A DNA stretch of 37,316 nt, taken from assembly GCA_964534175.1 (NCBI GenBank), contig CAZHNS010000023.1, forward strand, positions 1 to 37,316, written 5' to 3'. The DNA comes from JAFGHJ01 sp964534175. GTDB taxonomy: Bacteria; Hydrothermota; UBA3072. The position numbers and the translations under genes were made by a program. The notes under the pieces were generated by a model. It worked only from the letters and a program-made list of their open reading frames with translations, did not search any database and had not been told where the DNA came from. Of this stretch, positions 31,221 to 37,316 are shown piece by piece (the first letter of the stretch is position 1; every line of letters starts with the position of its first letter).

Positions 31221-33911
31221 ATGAATTTTAAAAGAGTAAAAATATTTTGTTTTGCGGCTGTTTTTGTGGTCTTGTTAAGCATTTATTTGTATACCATTGC
31301 TCCTACGGTTTCTCTCTGGGATTGTGGTGAATTTATAGGCTGTTCCCACATATTAGGAGTTCCTCATCCTCCCGGGACGCCTTTTTATGTCCTTATGGGG
31401 CGAATTTTTGATATTCTTTTTCCTTTTAAGGAAGTGGCAAAGAGGATAAATTTTCTTTCTGCCATGTCGGCGGCTTTGGCCGGAGCTGTTTTATACTTAA
31501 TAATTTTAAAAGTTTTAAGCAGATTTAAAGAAAATAAAGGGAAAAAGCATTTATTGGGTACACACCTTATTGCTCTTTTTTCCTCTATTGGAGCGGGGTT
31601 CTGTTTTAGCGTATGGGATTCATCAGTCGAAGCAGAAGTATATGCTTTATCGACATTAATACTTGTGTTGGGATTGTGGTTGACCTTACGCTGGAGCGAG
31701 CACAGGCGGGAGAAAGGAGACAACAATTATTTGCTTTTACTTGCGTATTTATTATTTTTGTCTATAGGCGTTCATTTGCTTCCTTTGTTGATTGTTCCCG
31801 GAGTTTTAGTATTTTTAATTTTAATTGATTGGAAAGTTCTAAAGAACCCTCGATTTATAGGAATAGTTTTGGTTTTGGCGGTTATAGGTTTCTCTGTATA
31901 TTTTTATCTGATGATAAGGGCGCAGGCAAATCCCTATATTAATGAAGCTGATCCAACCACATTTTCTAAATTGTGGGAGGTATTTACCAGAAAACAATAC
32001 GGTGAAGCAATAGATTTATTTCCCAGGCACACTTCGTGGCAAACGGGTTACGGCCAGATCCATGCTTTCATAGAACAACTTAAAGTTTTCTTTAAATATT
32101 TTTCATGGCAGTTTTTTCCATATCCAAGAACCGATACCGGTGTTTTGCTTCGATATGTATCTTTATTTGGGACTTATATATATGTTTTGATTGGTATTTG
32201 GGGGATGTGGGTACATTTTAAGGAAGATAAGAAATCTTTCTGGTTGTTTTTTATTCTGTTTATACTTCTAACTTTGGGGTTGGTTGTTTATCTGAATCAT
32301 GAGTTTTCTCCCTCGGACCCAAATACCACTCACCAGCCGCGTGAACCGAGGGAAAGAGACTACTTCTGGAGTGCCGGTTTTTTCCTTTTTATGTTTTATG
32401 TATCCATTGGGCTACACTGGATATGGAATTGGCTAAGGGTAAAGGTCCCCCGTTACGCTTTGGGTGGCATAATTCTTTCGGGTATTATTGGTTTTGTTCC
32501 TTTAGTTAGTCACATCAAATCCCACGCAAACAGGAGAGGCAATTGGATTGCCCATGATTATGCTCGCGCTTTACTGGTTAGTCCCGATGATAATTCAATT
32601 CTCTTTACATATGGAGATAATGATACCTTCCCTGTATGGTTCCTGCAGGCAGTAAAGGATTTTAAGATATTTGATTTCAAGGAAAAGAAAGGTGTAAGGC
32701 TGGCTAATTTTTCACTTATGGGTACAAACTGGTATGTTAAACAGCTTAAATGGTCAGATATACCAATGGATTTTTCTTCACCTTTTGAGCGAACAGGATT
32801 TATGAGCAAATATAATCGCCAGAAGAGGTCGGGAAGGATAAAGAGCAATTTTGAAGAATGGATGATAGATTCTATGCCTCCCGCTGTTAGGACTAATGAT
32901 GGTAGAATAGTAGATTTGAAAGATATGACAGTGCGGTCTATAATCCTTTCGGCGATTGGCAGGAAACCAACTTTTGATGATTTAACTATGAAATTGGATT
33001 TATTTTTTGAAAAGTATATAAATAGTGAGGATTTTAATCCTTCTATTAATATTTATTTTTCTTTTCCCGTACCACCCGAATATCGTAAGGCGCTTGGTTC
33101 TCATTTGTTAAAGGAAGGTTTAGTATATAAACTTGTAAAAGATAAAGTTGATTCCAGGAGCAACAAAGAAAAAACATGGGATATATTTAATAATAAATTC
33201 TCCTATAGTTATTACGACAACTTCTGGATGTGTATAGGTAGTGAAGCTCAGGTTACTTCTCTGCTAAACTTTGCTTTTTCTTTATTTTCTTTCGGTGAGG
33301 AGGTTTTGTCTGATATGTATCCAACCCTGGATCATGATGAAATATCAGAACCTGTCAGGGATACGCTTCTTATGCTCGAACCGCTCTTCAATAAGGTACT
33401 AATATACACTGAAGATGAAGGCCTGTTCTTTGGTATTGCCGCTAATTTAATAGGATATCAAAAATTGATTTATAAGAAATTAGGTAATTATGACGAGGGG
33501 ATTCAATTCGCCAATTCTTTCCTTCAGATGAAAGATGTTCCAAGACTTCACTTATTTAAGGGAGAGTTACTAACTATGAAGGCAATAGATACAGAAAATC
33601 CCGAAGAAGCAAAGAATATTTTGGCTGCGGCTGAGGATGAATTCAGTAAGTTGCTTTCCTTAAAAAAATGGGATTTGTTTGCCTATAAAGGCCTTGTAGA
33701 GGTATATGTTTATTCCGGGGAAGAAGAAAAACTTGAAAAGATAGTAGATGAATTGGTGGAAGATGAAAGAATGTTTAACACCGTTTTCATGCTTTTGGAA
33801 AGAGAAGATATCGAAAGTGCAATCGAGCTTATAGAAAGGGTAAAGATAAGATTCCCCGCCGATAAATATCTCGATAAAGTTTTGGATAGTTTGAGGGCGA
33901 GAAGACATTAA
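31221..33911 (+). CDS. DUF2723-family membrane protein, GT-C glycosyltransferase-like, with TPR-like tail
   Basis: An 896-residue protein. The N-terminal ~430 residues hold about ten membrane helices. The first loop carries APTVSLWDCGEFIGCSHILG and VPHPPGTPFYVLMGR, the DUF2723 signature, with the acidic pair expected of GT-C lipid-linked sugar transferases. WDSSVEAEVYAL and a HQPREPRERDYFW loop are also typical. The soluble C-terminal half (about 450-896) ends in helical, TPR-like sequence (YDEGIQFANSFLQ, AEDEFSKLLSLKKWDLFAYKG). The eukaryotic DUF2723 protein TMEM260 is reported to be a protein O-mannosyltransferase; by analogy this may glycosylate exported proteins, which is inference. It stands alone, with repeat-filled gaps on both sides. 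Confidence 0.88.
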   Translation: MNFKRVKIFCFAAVFVVLLSIYLYTIAPTVSLWDCGEFIGCSHILGVPHPPGTPFYVLMGRIFDILFPFKEVAKRINFLSAMSAALAGAVLYLIILKVLSRFKENKGKKHLLGTHLIALFSSIGAGFCFSVWDSSVEAEVYALSTLILVLGLWLTLRWSEHRREKGDNNYLLLLAYLLFLSIGVHLLPLLIVPGVLVFLILIDWKVLKNPRFIGIVLVLAVIGFSVYFYLMIRAQANPYINEADPTTFSKLWEVFTRKQYGEAIDLFPRHTSWQTGYGQIHAFIEQLKVFFKYFSWQFFPYPRTDTGVLLRYVSLFGTYIYVLIGIWGMWVHFKEDKKSFWLFFILFILLTLGLVVYLNHEFSPSDPNTTHQPREPRERDYFWSAGFFLFMFYVSIGLHWIWNWLRVKVPRYALGGIILSGIIGFVPLVSHIKSHANRRGNWIAHDYARALLVSPDDNSILFTYGDNDTFPVWFLQAVKDFKIFDFKEKKGVRLANFSLMGTNWYVKQLKWSDIPMDFSSPFERTGFMSKYNRQKRSGRIKSNFEEWMIDSMPPAVRTNDGRIVDLKDMTVRSIILSAIGRKPTFDDLTMKLDLFFEKYINSEDFNPSINIYFSFPVPPEYRKALGSHLLKEGLVYKLVKDKVDSRSNKEKTWDIFNNKFSYSYYDNFWMCIGSEAQVTSLLNFAFSLFSFGEEVLSDMYPTLDHDEISEPVRDTLLMLEPLFNKVLIYTEDEGLFFGIAANLIGYQKLIYKKLGNYDEGIQFANSFLQMKDVPRLHLFKGELLTMKAIDTENPEEAKNILAAAEDEFSKLLSLKKWDLFAYKGLVEVYVYSGEEEKLEKIVDELVEDERMFNTVFMLLEREDIESAIELIERVKIRFPADKYLDKVLDSLRARRH

Positions 33912-34052
33912 AAGAAAGAAGCTAGAAGTTAGGAGTTAGTAGTTAGTATAAACAAAAAACTTTGTGTCCTTCGTGATCTTTGTGGTTAAAAAAAATGGTT
34001 GTGGGATGGGTTTTAAACAACAAAAAAATCCTGTTAATCCTTAAAAAAATAT
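33912..34052. repeat. Intergenic degenerate short-period repeats after the DUF2723 gene
   Basis: GTTAGGAGTTAGTAGTTAG (about 33929-33946), an AAACAAAAAAC linker, then CTTTGTGTCCTTCGTGATCT and TTGTGG (33960-33986) form one composite unit. A second AACAACAAAAAAATCCTG linker is at 34017-34032. The rest of this 303-bp gap holds the hairpin at 34053-34104 and the direct repeat at 34160-34179. Confidence 0.8.
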
Positions 34053-34104
34053 GGGGGCAAAGTCCAAAACAATATACAATGTGATATTGTTAAACGATGC
34101 CCCC
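34053..34104 (-). terminator. Two-level hairpin, likely terminator of the RRM gene
   Basis: GGGGGCA (34053-34059) pairs with TGCCCCC (34098-34104), and inside it AACAATAT (34068-34075) pairs with ATATTGTT (34084-34091). Read on the minus strand the structure is followed by ATATTTTTTT, as in an intrinsic terminator. It lies about 110 nt beyond the stop codon of the RNA-binding protein gene. Confidence 0.55.
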
Positions 34105-34159
34105 TTATTTAGATAGTATAGAAAAAGTTTTACAGGATTTTTTGTTTCTTTGTTTTTCC

Positions 34160-34179
34160 TATTTAACTATTTTTCTATT
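34160..34179. repeat. Direct repeat, exact match to 15123-15142
   Basis: A 20-nt AT-rich sequence identical to the one upstream of the phosphate porin. Here it is followed by a further CTATTTAAC unit and AGATTCTTCGGATCT. At the other locus a related CCGAAGGATCT follows. The match extends the phrase-repeat family to a non-CTCTGTG type. Confidence 0.6.
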
Positions 34180-34214
34180 CAACTATTTAACTTAGATTCT
34201 TCGGATCTACGTTT

Positions 34215-34529
34215 CTAGTTTGACCAGCGGGAACGGCCGTAGCTGCGTCCCCCGCCTCTTCCACTCGAACCACCTCTAAAGCCTTCCTTGCGGGGACGAG
34301 CTTCATTTACTGTAAGCTCTTTCCCTTTAAATTCTTTGCCGTTTAAACCGGCAATTGCGGCCTCTGCCTCTGCTTTCTCAGGCATTTCGACAAATCCAAA
34401 TCCTCTGGGTTCGCCTGTGTACTTGTCTTTAATTAACTTAACCGATGATGTTGCTCCGTAAGCTGAAAAAGCTTCATTGAGTTCTTGTTCGGTTAATTGT
34501 GATGAAATGTTACCTACATATATATTCAT
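34215..34529 (-). CDS. RRM-type RNA-binding protein with RGG tail
   Basis: A 104-residue protein with one RNA-recognition motif: RNP2 is IYVGNIS (residues 3-9) and RNP1 is RGFGFVEM (about 42-49), with the usual beta-alpha-beta-beta-alpha-beta order up to about residue 82. The tail is Gly/Arg/Ser-rich (FRGGSSGRGGGRSYGRSRW). This is the compact bacterial RRM form known from cyanobacteria and many other phyla, often linked to cold response; its RNA targets are unknown. AGGAGG lies four bases before the ATG on the minus strand. An inverted repeat sits about 24 nt upstream of the start, in the leader or promoter. Confidence 0.95.
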   Translation of the reverse strand: MNIYVGNISSQLTEQELNEAFSAYGATSSVKLIKDKYTGEPRGFGFVEMPEKAEAEAAIAGLNGKEFKGKELTVNEARPRKEGFRGGSSGRGGGRSYGRSRWSN

Positions 34530-34552
34530 ATTACCTCCTTTTAGGTTTGAAT

Positions 34553-34571
34553 ATTTACATGTCTTGTAAAT
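34553..34571 (-). promoter_or_regulatory. Inverted repeat upstream of the RRM gene
   Basis: ATTTACA (34553-34559) and TGTAAAT (34565-34571) form a perfect 7-bp inverted repeat with a 5-nt spacer. It lies about 24-42 nt upstream of the RRM start codon. It could be a repressor operator or a small leader hairpin near the ribosome site. Confidence 0.5.
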
Positions 34572-34644
34572 GTAATTAGGTCCGAATATGTTTTTAAAGA
34601 AAACGTATTAAGATATATAACCGGCAAAACCAGAAGGGAGATAA

Positions 34645-34692
34645 ATGAATAAGAAAACAATTAAATTCCTAGCGATCTTGAAGGTTCCATAA
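34645..34692 (+). other. Orphan 15-codon reading frame with a strong ribosome site
   Basis: GAAGGGAG precedes an ATG by four bases; the frame reads MNKKTIKFLAILKVP and then stops. It looks like the start of a signal peptide cut short, so it may be a decayed gene start or a leader peptide. The rest of this gap (34530-34997) contains hairpins, repeats and a promoter described separately, and no longer gene. Confidence 0.25.
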
Positions 34693-34716
34693 CCTACATT
34701 TACTGCGTGTAAGATA

Positions 34717-34739
34717 CTTGATTTTTAAGAAAAGTCAAG
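34717..34739. other. 10-bp hairpin in the RRM-LTD intergenic region
   Basis: CTTGATTTTT (34717-34726) pairs with AAAAGTCAAG (34730-34739), with one G-T pair and a 3-nt loop, and GGGGG follows. A second small stem, GATGC/GCATC, lies at 34748-34760. Neither is followed by a T-run on the plus strand. Function unknown. Confidence 0.4.
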
Positions 34740-34761
34740 GGGGTGGAGATGCTGCGCATCA

Positions 34762-34903
34762 GTAAATTAGTTGATTTGGTAATTGGTTGATTTGTAAAAA
34801 AATAGAAATCAAAAACTTTGTGTCCTTTGTGCTCTCTGTGGTTCAATAATTTTGGGGTGTGGGGTGGGGTTTTGTTTTGACTGTTGACTCATGACTCGTG
34901 ACT
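34762..34903. repeat. Intergenic degenerate short-period repeats before the LTD protein promoter
   Basis: AATTAGTTGATTTGGTAATT and GGTTGATTTG (about 34765-34794), then CTTTGTGTCCTTTGTGCTCT and CTGTGG (34816-34841), a GGGGTGTGGGGTGGGG run (about 34854-34870) and GACTGTTGACTCATGACTCG with TGACTC (about 34879-34904) follow one another up to the palindrome and promoter. Confidence 0.82.
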
Positions 34904-34930
34904 CAATTCAGATTTATTGAATCTGAATTG
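34904..34930. promoter_or_regulatory. Perfect 11-bp palindrome directly upstream of a -35 box
   Basis: CAATTCAGATT (34904-34914), spacer TATTG, and AATCTGAATTG (34920-34930) form a perfect inverted repeat ending three bases before TTGACA. The position suits an activator or repressor operator. It is not followed by a T-run, so it is unlikely to be a terminator. Confidence 0.6.
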
Positions 34931-34933
34931 CTC

Positions 34934-34961
34934 TTGACATTATAACTATAATCTATATAAT
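34934..34961 (+). promoter_or_regulatory. Consensus promoter of the LTD protein gene (TTGACA-N16-TATAAT)
   Basis: TTGACA at 34934-34939 and TATAAT at 34956-34961, with a 16-nt spacer, both perfect consensus hexamers. A leader of about 30 nt with GGGGGAG follows. Confidence 0.85.
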
Positions 34962-34997
34962 TTTTTTGTAACTCAATTCAAACTAAAGGGGGAGATT

Positions 34998-36572
34998 ACG
35001 AAAAGGGTATCCATTTTAACTGTTTTCAATTTGTTTTCCGCTTTTTATCTATTGGCGGATAACTTGCTCGTTAACCCGGGATTCGAATTCTGGACAGGGG
35101 ATACCGCTGATTATTGGACTTACGAATCAGGTATTGGTGTTTTCATGGAAGATGTGGTGACCCACGGTGGGAGTTTTAGCCTTAAGGATTCCCTTTTCAC
35201 GCAATCGCAAACAAATGCTGATTTAATAAGTGAGCATGTTAAAGTGACTCCGGGAGCTCTCTGTACTCTTAAGGTATGGGTCTATGATAATGATTCTGCC
35301 GGTAGACTGAGACTGTCAGCTTTCTGGAATTCGGGCGATTCGGATTATGGGCCTTATTCGGCTGACAATTCAGAGTGGCAGCAGTTAGAGATGGTGGTAA
35401 ATGCTCCTTTTACCGCTGATTCGGGAAGATTTGCCTTAAGAGCCTACGATACGAAAGAAAATTGGGACGGAGGTGCTGTTTTTTATATTGACGATGCGGA
35501 ATTTATAACTACCACGACACCATTACCTGCCTTTATTAAAAGAATCTGGCATAAACCCACCCATCCTTCACCGACTGAGGAGGAAACTCTTTTTGCTGCA
35601 ATAATAGATGATGGCGATATAACGAACGATTCGCTTTATTATGGGATTAATAATTTGGATTCTTATCTTGCCATTTCTCACTCCGCAATGAAAGGAGATA
35701 CCTTTTTGTACAATATTCCGGATCAGTCAGGGGGTGATACTGTATTTTATTGTCTGTGGTTAAAAGATGATAATGACTCAATTACAGTTTCTGATACAAA
35801 TGCCTACTATGTCGGTAATAAAGGGATAATAATCAACGAAGTCTGTTACGATATTCCAGGTTCAGATACAGCCTGTTTTGTAGAACTATACGGTCCTCCC
35901 GGCGCTTCTCTCGAAGGGATGGAAGTTGTAGGAGTAAACGGATTAAATGGCGATGATTATGAGAACATTGATTTAACCGGTTATTCGATACCGCCTGATG
36001 GATTCTTTGTTATCGCGCAGGATAGTTGTGTGCCGAATGCCGATACAATTACAGCTAATGCGAATTTGCAGAACGGTCCGGATAACATTGAGCTGAGATT
36101 TAACGGAATTAAGATTGACGCTCTGGGATACGGAGATGGCGATTTCATGTTTACAGGTGAAGGGTCACCGGCTCCGGATATAGCGGACACTAATAGTTTG
36201 TCGCGATATCCGAATGGTGAAGATACGGATAATAACATGAATAATTTTATGGTAACTCTTAGGTCGCCTGGAGAAGAAACTCCTGCTGGTATTGAAGGGT
36301 CTTGTAGCGAGCAGCCTTTTGACTTGTCTTTTTTACCCATTATGCCGGGACAACAAGCGGAGTTTGAGATTAATGTGAGGAAAAGTGGAGATATAGACTT
36401 CTCGATATTTAATGTATTGGGGCAAAGAGTTTTTTGGTTTAAGAGAAATTACTTAAATCCGGGTACTTACAAAATTGAATGGAATAATCAAGAAGTTTGT
36501 CCTGGGGTATATTTTTGTAGTTTACAATGCGAGGAAATAAGTCTAACGGAGAAAGTTTTAATAATAAAGTAG
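34998..36572 (+). CDS. Secreted lamin-tail-domain protein with T9SS/FlgD-like C-terminal domain
   Basis: About 524 residues. After a signal peptide (KRVSILTVFNLFSAFYLLA) comes a carbohydrate-binding-like beta-sandwich (NLLVNPGFEFW to AVFYIDDAEF), a short linker domain, a lamin tail domain (IIINEVCYD, FVELYGP, ENIDLTGYSI, FFVIAQDS, DNIELRFNG, IDALGYGDG) and a final ~75-residue FlgD-Ig/type IX sorting-like domain (FSIFNVLGQRVFWF, PGTYKIEWN, CPGVYFCSLQ, ending EKVLIIK). The start is uncertain: GGGGGAG is followed by ATT-ACG-AAA-AGG, so the natural start site reads ACG instead of ATG. A TTG at 35031 is the first conventional alternative but cuts off most of the signal peptide. I place the start at the ACG, tentatively. 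Confidence 0.8.
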   Translation, partial: TKRVSILTVFNLFSAFYLLADNLLVNPGFEFWTGDTADYWTYESGIGVFMEDVVTHGGSFSLKDSLFTQSQTNADLISEHVKVTPGALCTLKVWVYDNDSAGRLRLSAFWNSGDSDYGPYSADNSEWQQLEMVVNAPFTADSGRFALRAYDTKENWDGGAVFYIDDAEFITTTTPLPAFIKRIWHKPTHPSPTEEETLFAAIIDDGDITNDSLYYGINNLDSYLAISHSAMKGDTFLYNIPDQSGGDTVFYCLWLKDDNDSITVSDTNAYYVGNKGIIINEVCYDIPGSDTACFVELYGPPGASLEGMEVVGVNGLNGDDYENIDLTGYSIPPDGFFVIAQDSCVPNADTITANANLQNGPDNIELRFNGIKIDALGYGDGDFMFTGEGSPAPDIADTNSLSRYPNGEDTDNNMNNFMVTLRSPGEETPAGIEGSCSEQPFDLSFLPIMPGQQAEFEINVRKSGDIDFSIFNVLGQRVFWFKRNYLNPGTYKIEWNNQEVCPGVYFCSLQCEEISLTEKVLIIK

Positions 36573-36599
36573 ATAGCTTTAACGGGTTCTTTTGTAAAA

Positions 36600-36815
36600 A
36601 TATAAATTATTCTTGTGATTCGTGCGATTCGTTGTTAATTAAAGTCTAGGTTACAAGGATTCTAGGATTCGAGTAAGAAAACAACAAAAAGATCAGTGTT
36701 TATCCGTGTAAATTCGTGGCTATTTTTATAGTTAGAGAGTTAGGAGGTTGGGAAGTTAAAAGAACAAAATTTGTTTTTTCTCTGTGTTTCTCTGTGTGCT
36801 CTGTGCGAGAATACT
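36600..36815. repeat. Intergenic degenerate short-period repeats after the LTD protein gene
   Basis: TTGTGATTCGTGCGATTCGT (about 36613-36632), CTAGGTTACAAGGATTCTAG (about 36646-36665), the AACAACAAAAA linker (36680-36690), CAGTGTTTATCCGTGTAAAT with TCGTGGC (36694-36720), GTTAGAGAGTTAGGAGG (about 36731-36747) and CTCTGTGTTTCTCTGTGTGC with TCTGTG (36780-36805) fill the gap. Confidence 0.8.
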
Positions 36816-36841
36816 TTTTAGGTTGGAGTCTAAAGTAAATT

Positions 36842-37042
36842 TCACTTATTCTTTGTTTCTCTTCTCTCTTCTCCATCTCGGCGGTCTCCGCCATTTCTGC
36901 GTTCAGGACCTGTATAGTCTAGGTCTGAATTCTTTCTCCGGTCCTTTCCGCTTCGACGTTCTTTACCGCTTCTTCTGTCTGCGCCCGTATATCCGGGAGA
37001 AAAAATTATACGTTCCCGTCTCTCCACTTCTTTTCCTTCCAT
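36842..37042 (-). CDS. Small Arg-rich protein with YTG-x-[DE]RR-x-G-x-[DE]RR repeats
   Basis: A 66-residue, highly charged protein. Two copies of a unit are visible: YTGADRRSGKERRSGKDRR and YTGPERRNGGDRRDGEERR. Stretches of this GPERR/GxDRR kind are found as short basic-acidic tails or small proteins in many bacteria, but I know of no established function. An AGAGGAGG lies 11 nt upstream of the ATG on the minus strand, a slightly long spacing. The repeat pattern and ribosome site support this strand over the open frame on the other strand. It has no neighbours in the same operon within the window. Confidence 0.6.
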   Translation of the reverse strand: MEGKEVERRERIIFSPGYTGADRRSGKERRSGKDRRKNSDLDYTGPERRNGGDRRDGEERRETKNK

Positions 37043-37153
37043 ATATTTTCTTGCCTCCTCTTAAAATTAAGCGAATTAAGGTTTATAATAATAAAAATAA
37101 TACTAAAATATACATAAAGTCAACCCCCTAATAAATTGTTGGTCTGTGGGTCA

Positions 37154-37196
37154 GTTGGTGTGTTAGTCTGTTCAAAAAACGCATCAACACACTAAC
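37154..37196. repeat. Inverted pair of GTTGGTGTGTTAG phrases (hairpin)
   Basis: A 19-nt arm (37154-37172, GTTGGTGTGTTAG...) pairs with 37178-37196 (...CATCAACACACTAAC) with two mismatches and three wobbles across a 5-nt loop. Here a phrase-type repeat occurs as two converging copies. It ends 11 nt before the next -35 box. Confidence 0.6.
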
Positions 37197-37207
37197 AAAT
37201 GGTATTC

Positions 37208-37235
37208 TTGACAAAACTACTGGTAGCTTTATAAT
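37208..37235 (+). promoter_or_regulatory. Consensus promoter (TTGACA-N16-TATAAT) of the last gene
   Basis: TTGACA at 37208-37213 and TATAAT at 37230-37235, with a 16-nt spacer. The gene starting at 37274 follows, with a leader of about 30 nt. Confidence 0.85.
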
Positions 37236-37273
37236 ATTTAAGTCATGTAAACTTTTAATTGAAGGGGGTAACA

Positions 37274-37316
37274 ATGATTAAGAGTGTCCGTAATACGGTT
37301 ATATTTTTTCTTTTTG
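37274..37316 (+). CDS. N-terminus of an exported protein, cut by the window end
   Basis: An ATG preceded by AAGGGGG and a consensus promoter opens a frame reading MIKSVRNTVIFFLF to the end of the window. The basic start followed by hydrophobic residues looks like a signal peptide or membrane anchor. Nothing more can be said about the product. Confidence 0.6.
   Translation, partial: MIKSVRNTVIFFLF

Noticed and set aside
36784..37131. A 115-residue plus-strand frame across the small Arg-rich gene
   Set aside because: It begins inside a CTCTGTG phrase repeat, lacks a ribosome site, and its centre is the antisense of the RR repeats.
1783..37200. Intergenic repeats as a CRISPR array or REP elements
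   Set aside because: The units are degenerate, 7-11 nt, without regular spacers, and are scattered over many gaps. There is no cas gene, and no REP-type stem is common to them.
1..37316. tRNA, rRNA, transposase or prophage genes
   Set aside because: No cloverleaf, ribosomal RNA segment, DDE/Y1/serine recombinase or phage structural signature was found on either strand.

Overview
The window reads as chromosomal DNA of an AT-rich, Gram-negative (two-membrane) bacterium. Evidence for an outer membrane is an outer-membrane porin ending in Phe, two further proteins with barrel-like sequence, and a secreted protein whose C-terminus looks like a type IX-secretion/FlgD-like sorting domain. Together with DUF2723 and SatD/DUF3307 genes this suggests a lineage near the Fibrobacteres-Chlorobi-Bacteroidetes (FCB) group, for instance an uncultured phylum such as WOR-3/TA06. 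That placement is inference from gene content; no rRNA or tRNA gene is present to confirm it.

Layout. 1-1711: the tail of an isoprenylcysteine-methyltransferase-like gene, then a minus-strand SatD + DUF3307 pair. 2024-8949: proB-proA followed by a citrate synthase, a two-subunit aconitase-type hydro-lyase and an NADP-type isocitrate dehydrogenase. Together these form a path from oxaloacetate and acetyl-CoA to 2-oxoglutarate (hence glutamate) and from glutamate towards proline. 9244-11472: an SppA protease with a barrel-like N-terminal extension. 11782-14952: a soluble hybrid histidine kinase, its Hpt partner and a HAD phosphatase. 15178-22953: a complete phosphate-starvation locus (porin, pstS, pstC, pstA, pstB, phoU, phoB, phoR) with two clear four-unit 11-nt Pho boxes in front of the porin and pstS. 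23046-26059: a minus-strand phosphodiesterase, a folded 156-bp inverted-repeat element, and an isoaspartyl peptidase/barrel protein/40-aa membrane protein operon. 26178-31050: two tandem paralogous cell-envelope proteins of unknown family. 31221-33911: a DUF2723 membrane glycosyltransferase-like protein. 34215-37316: an RRM RNA-binding protein, a lamin-tail-domain secreted protein, a small Arg-rich protein and the first codons of another exported protein.

Two genome-wide habits are visible. First, clear promoters have the form TTGACA-N16-TATAAT; at proB and the isoaspartyl peptidase gene the start codon lies 7-8 nt after the -10 box, so those mRNAs should be leaderless, while most other genes have strong GGAGG-type ribosome sites. 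Second, nearly every intergenic gap is filled with degenerate short-period 'phrases' (CTCTGTGTACTCTGTGG, CCGTG..CGTGG, TTAGGTTTTAGG, GACTCATGACTC, GTTGGTCTG) in a recurring order and joined by an AACAACAAA linker. They are absent from genes, occur in both orientations and often end just upstream of a promoter. This repeat system, the 156-bp folded element and the unrecognised paralogous envelope proteins are the best candidates for something undescribed. I see no CRISPR array, transposase, integrase, tRNA or rRNA.
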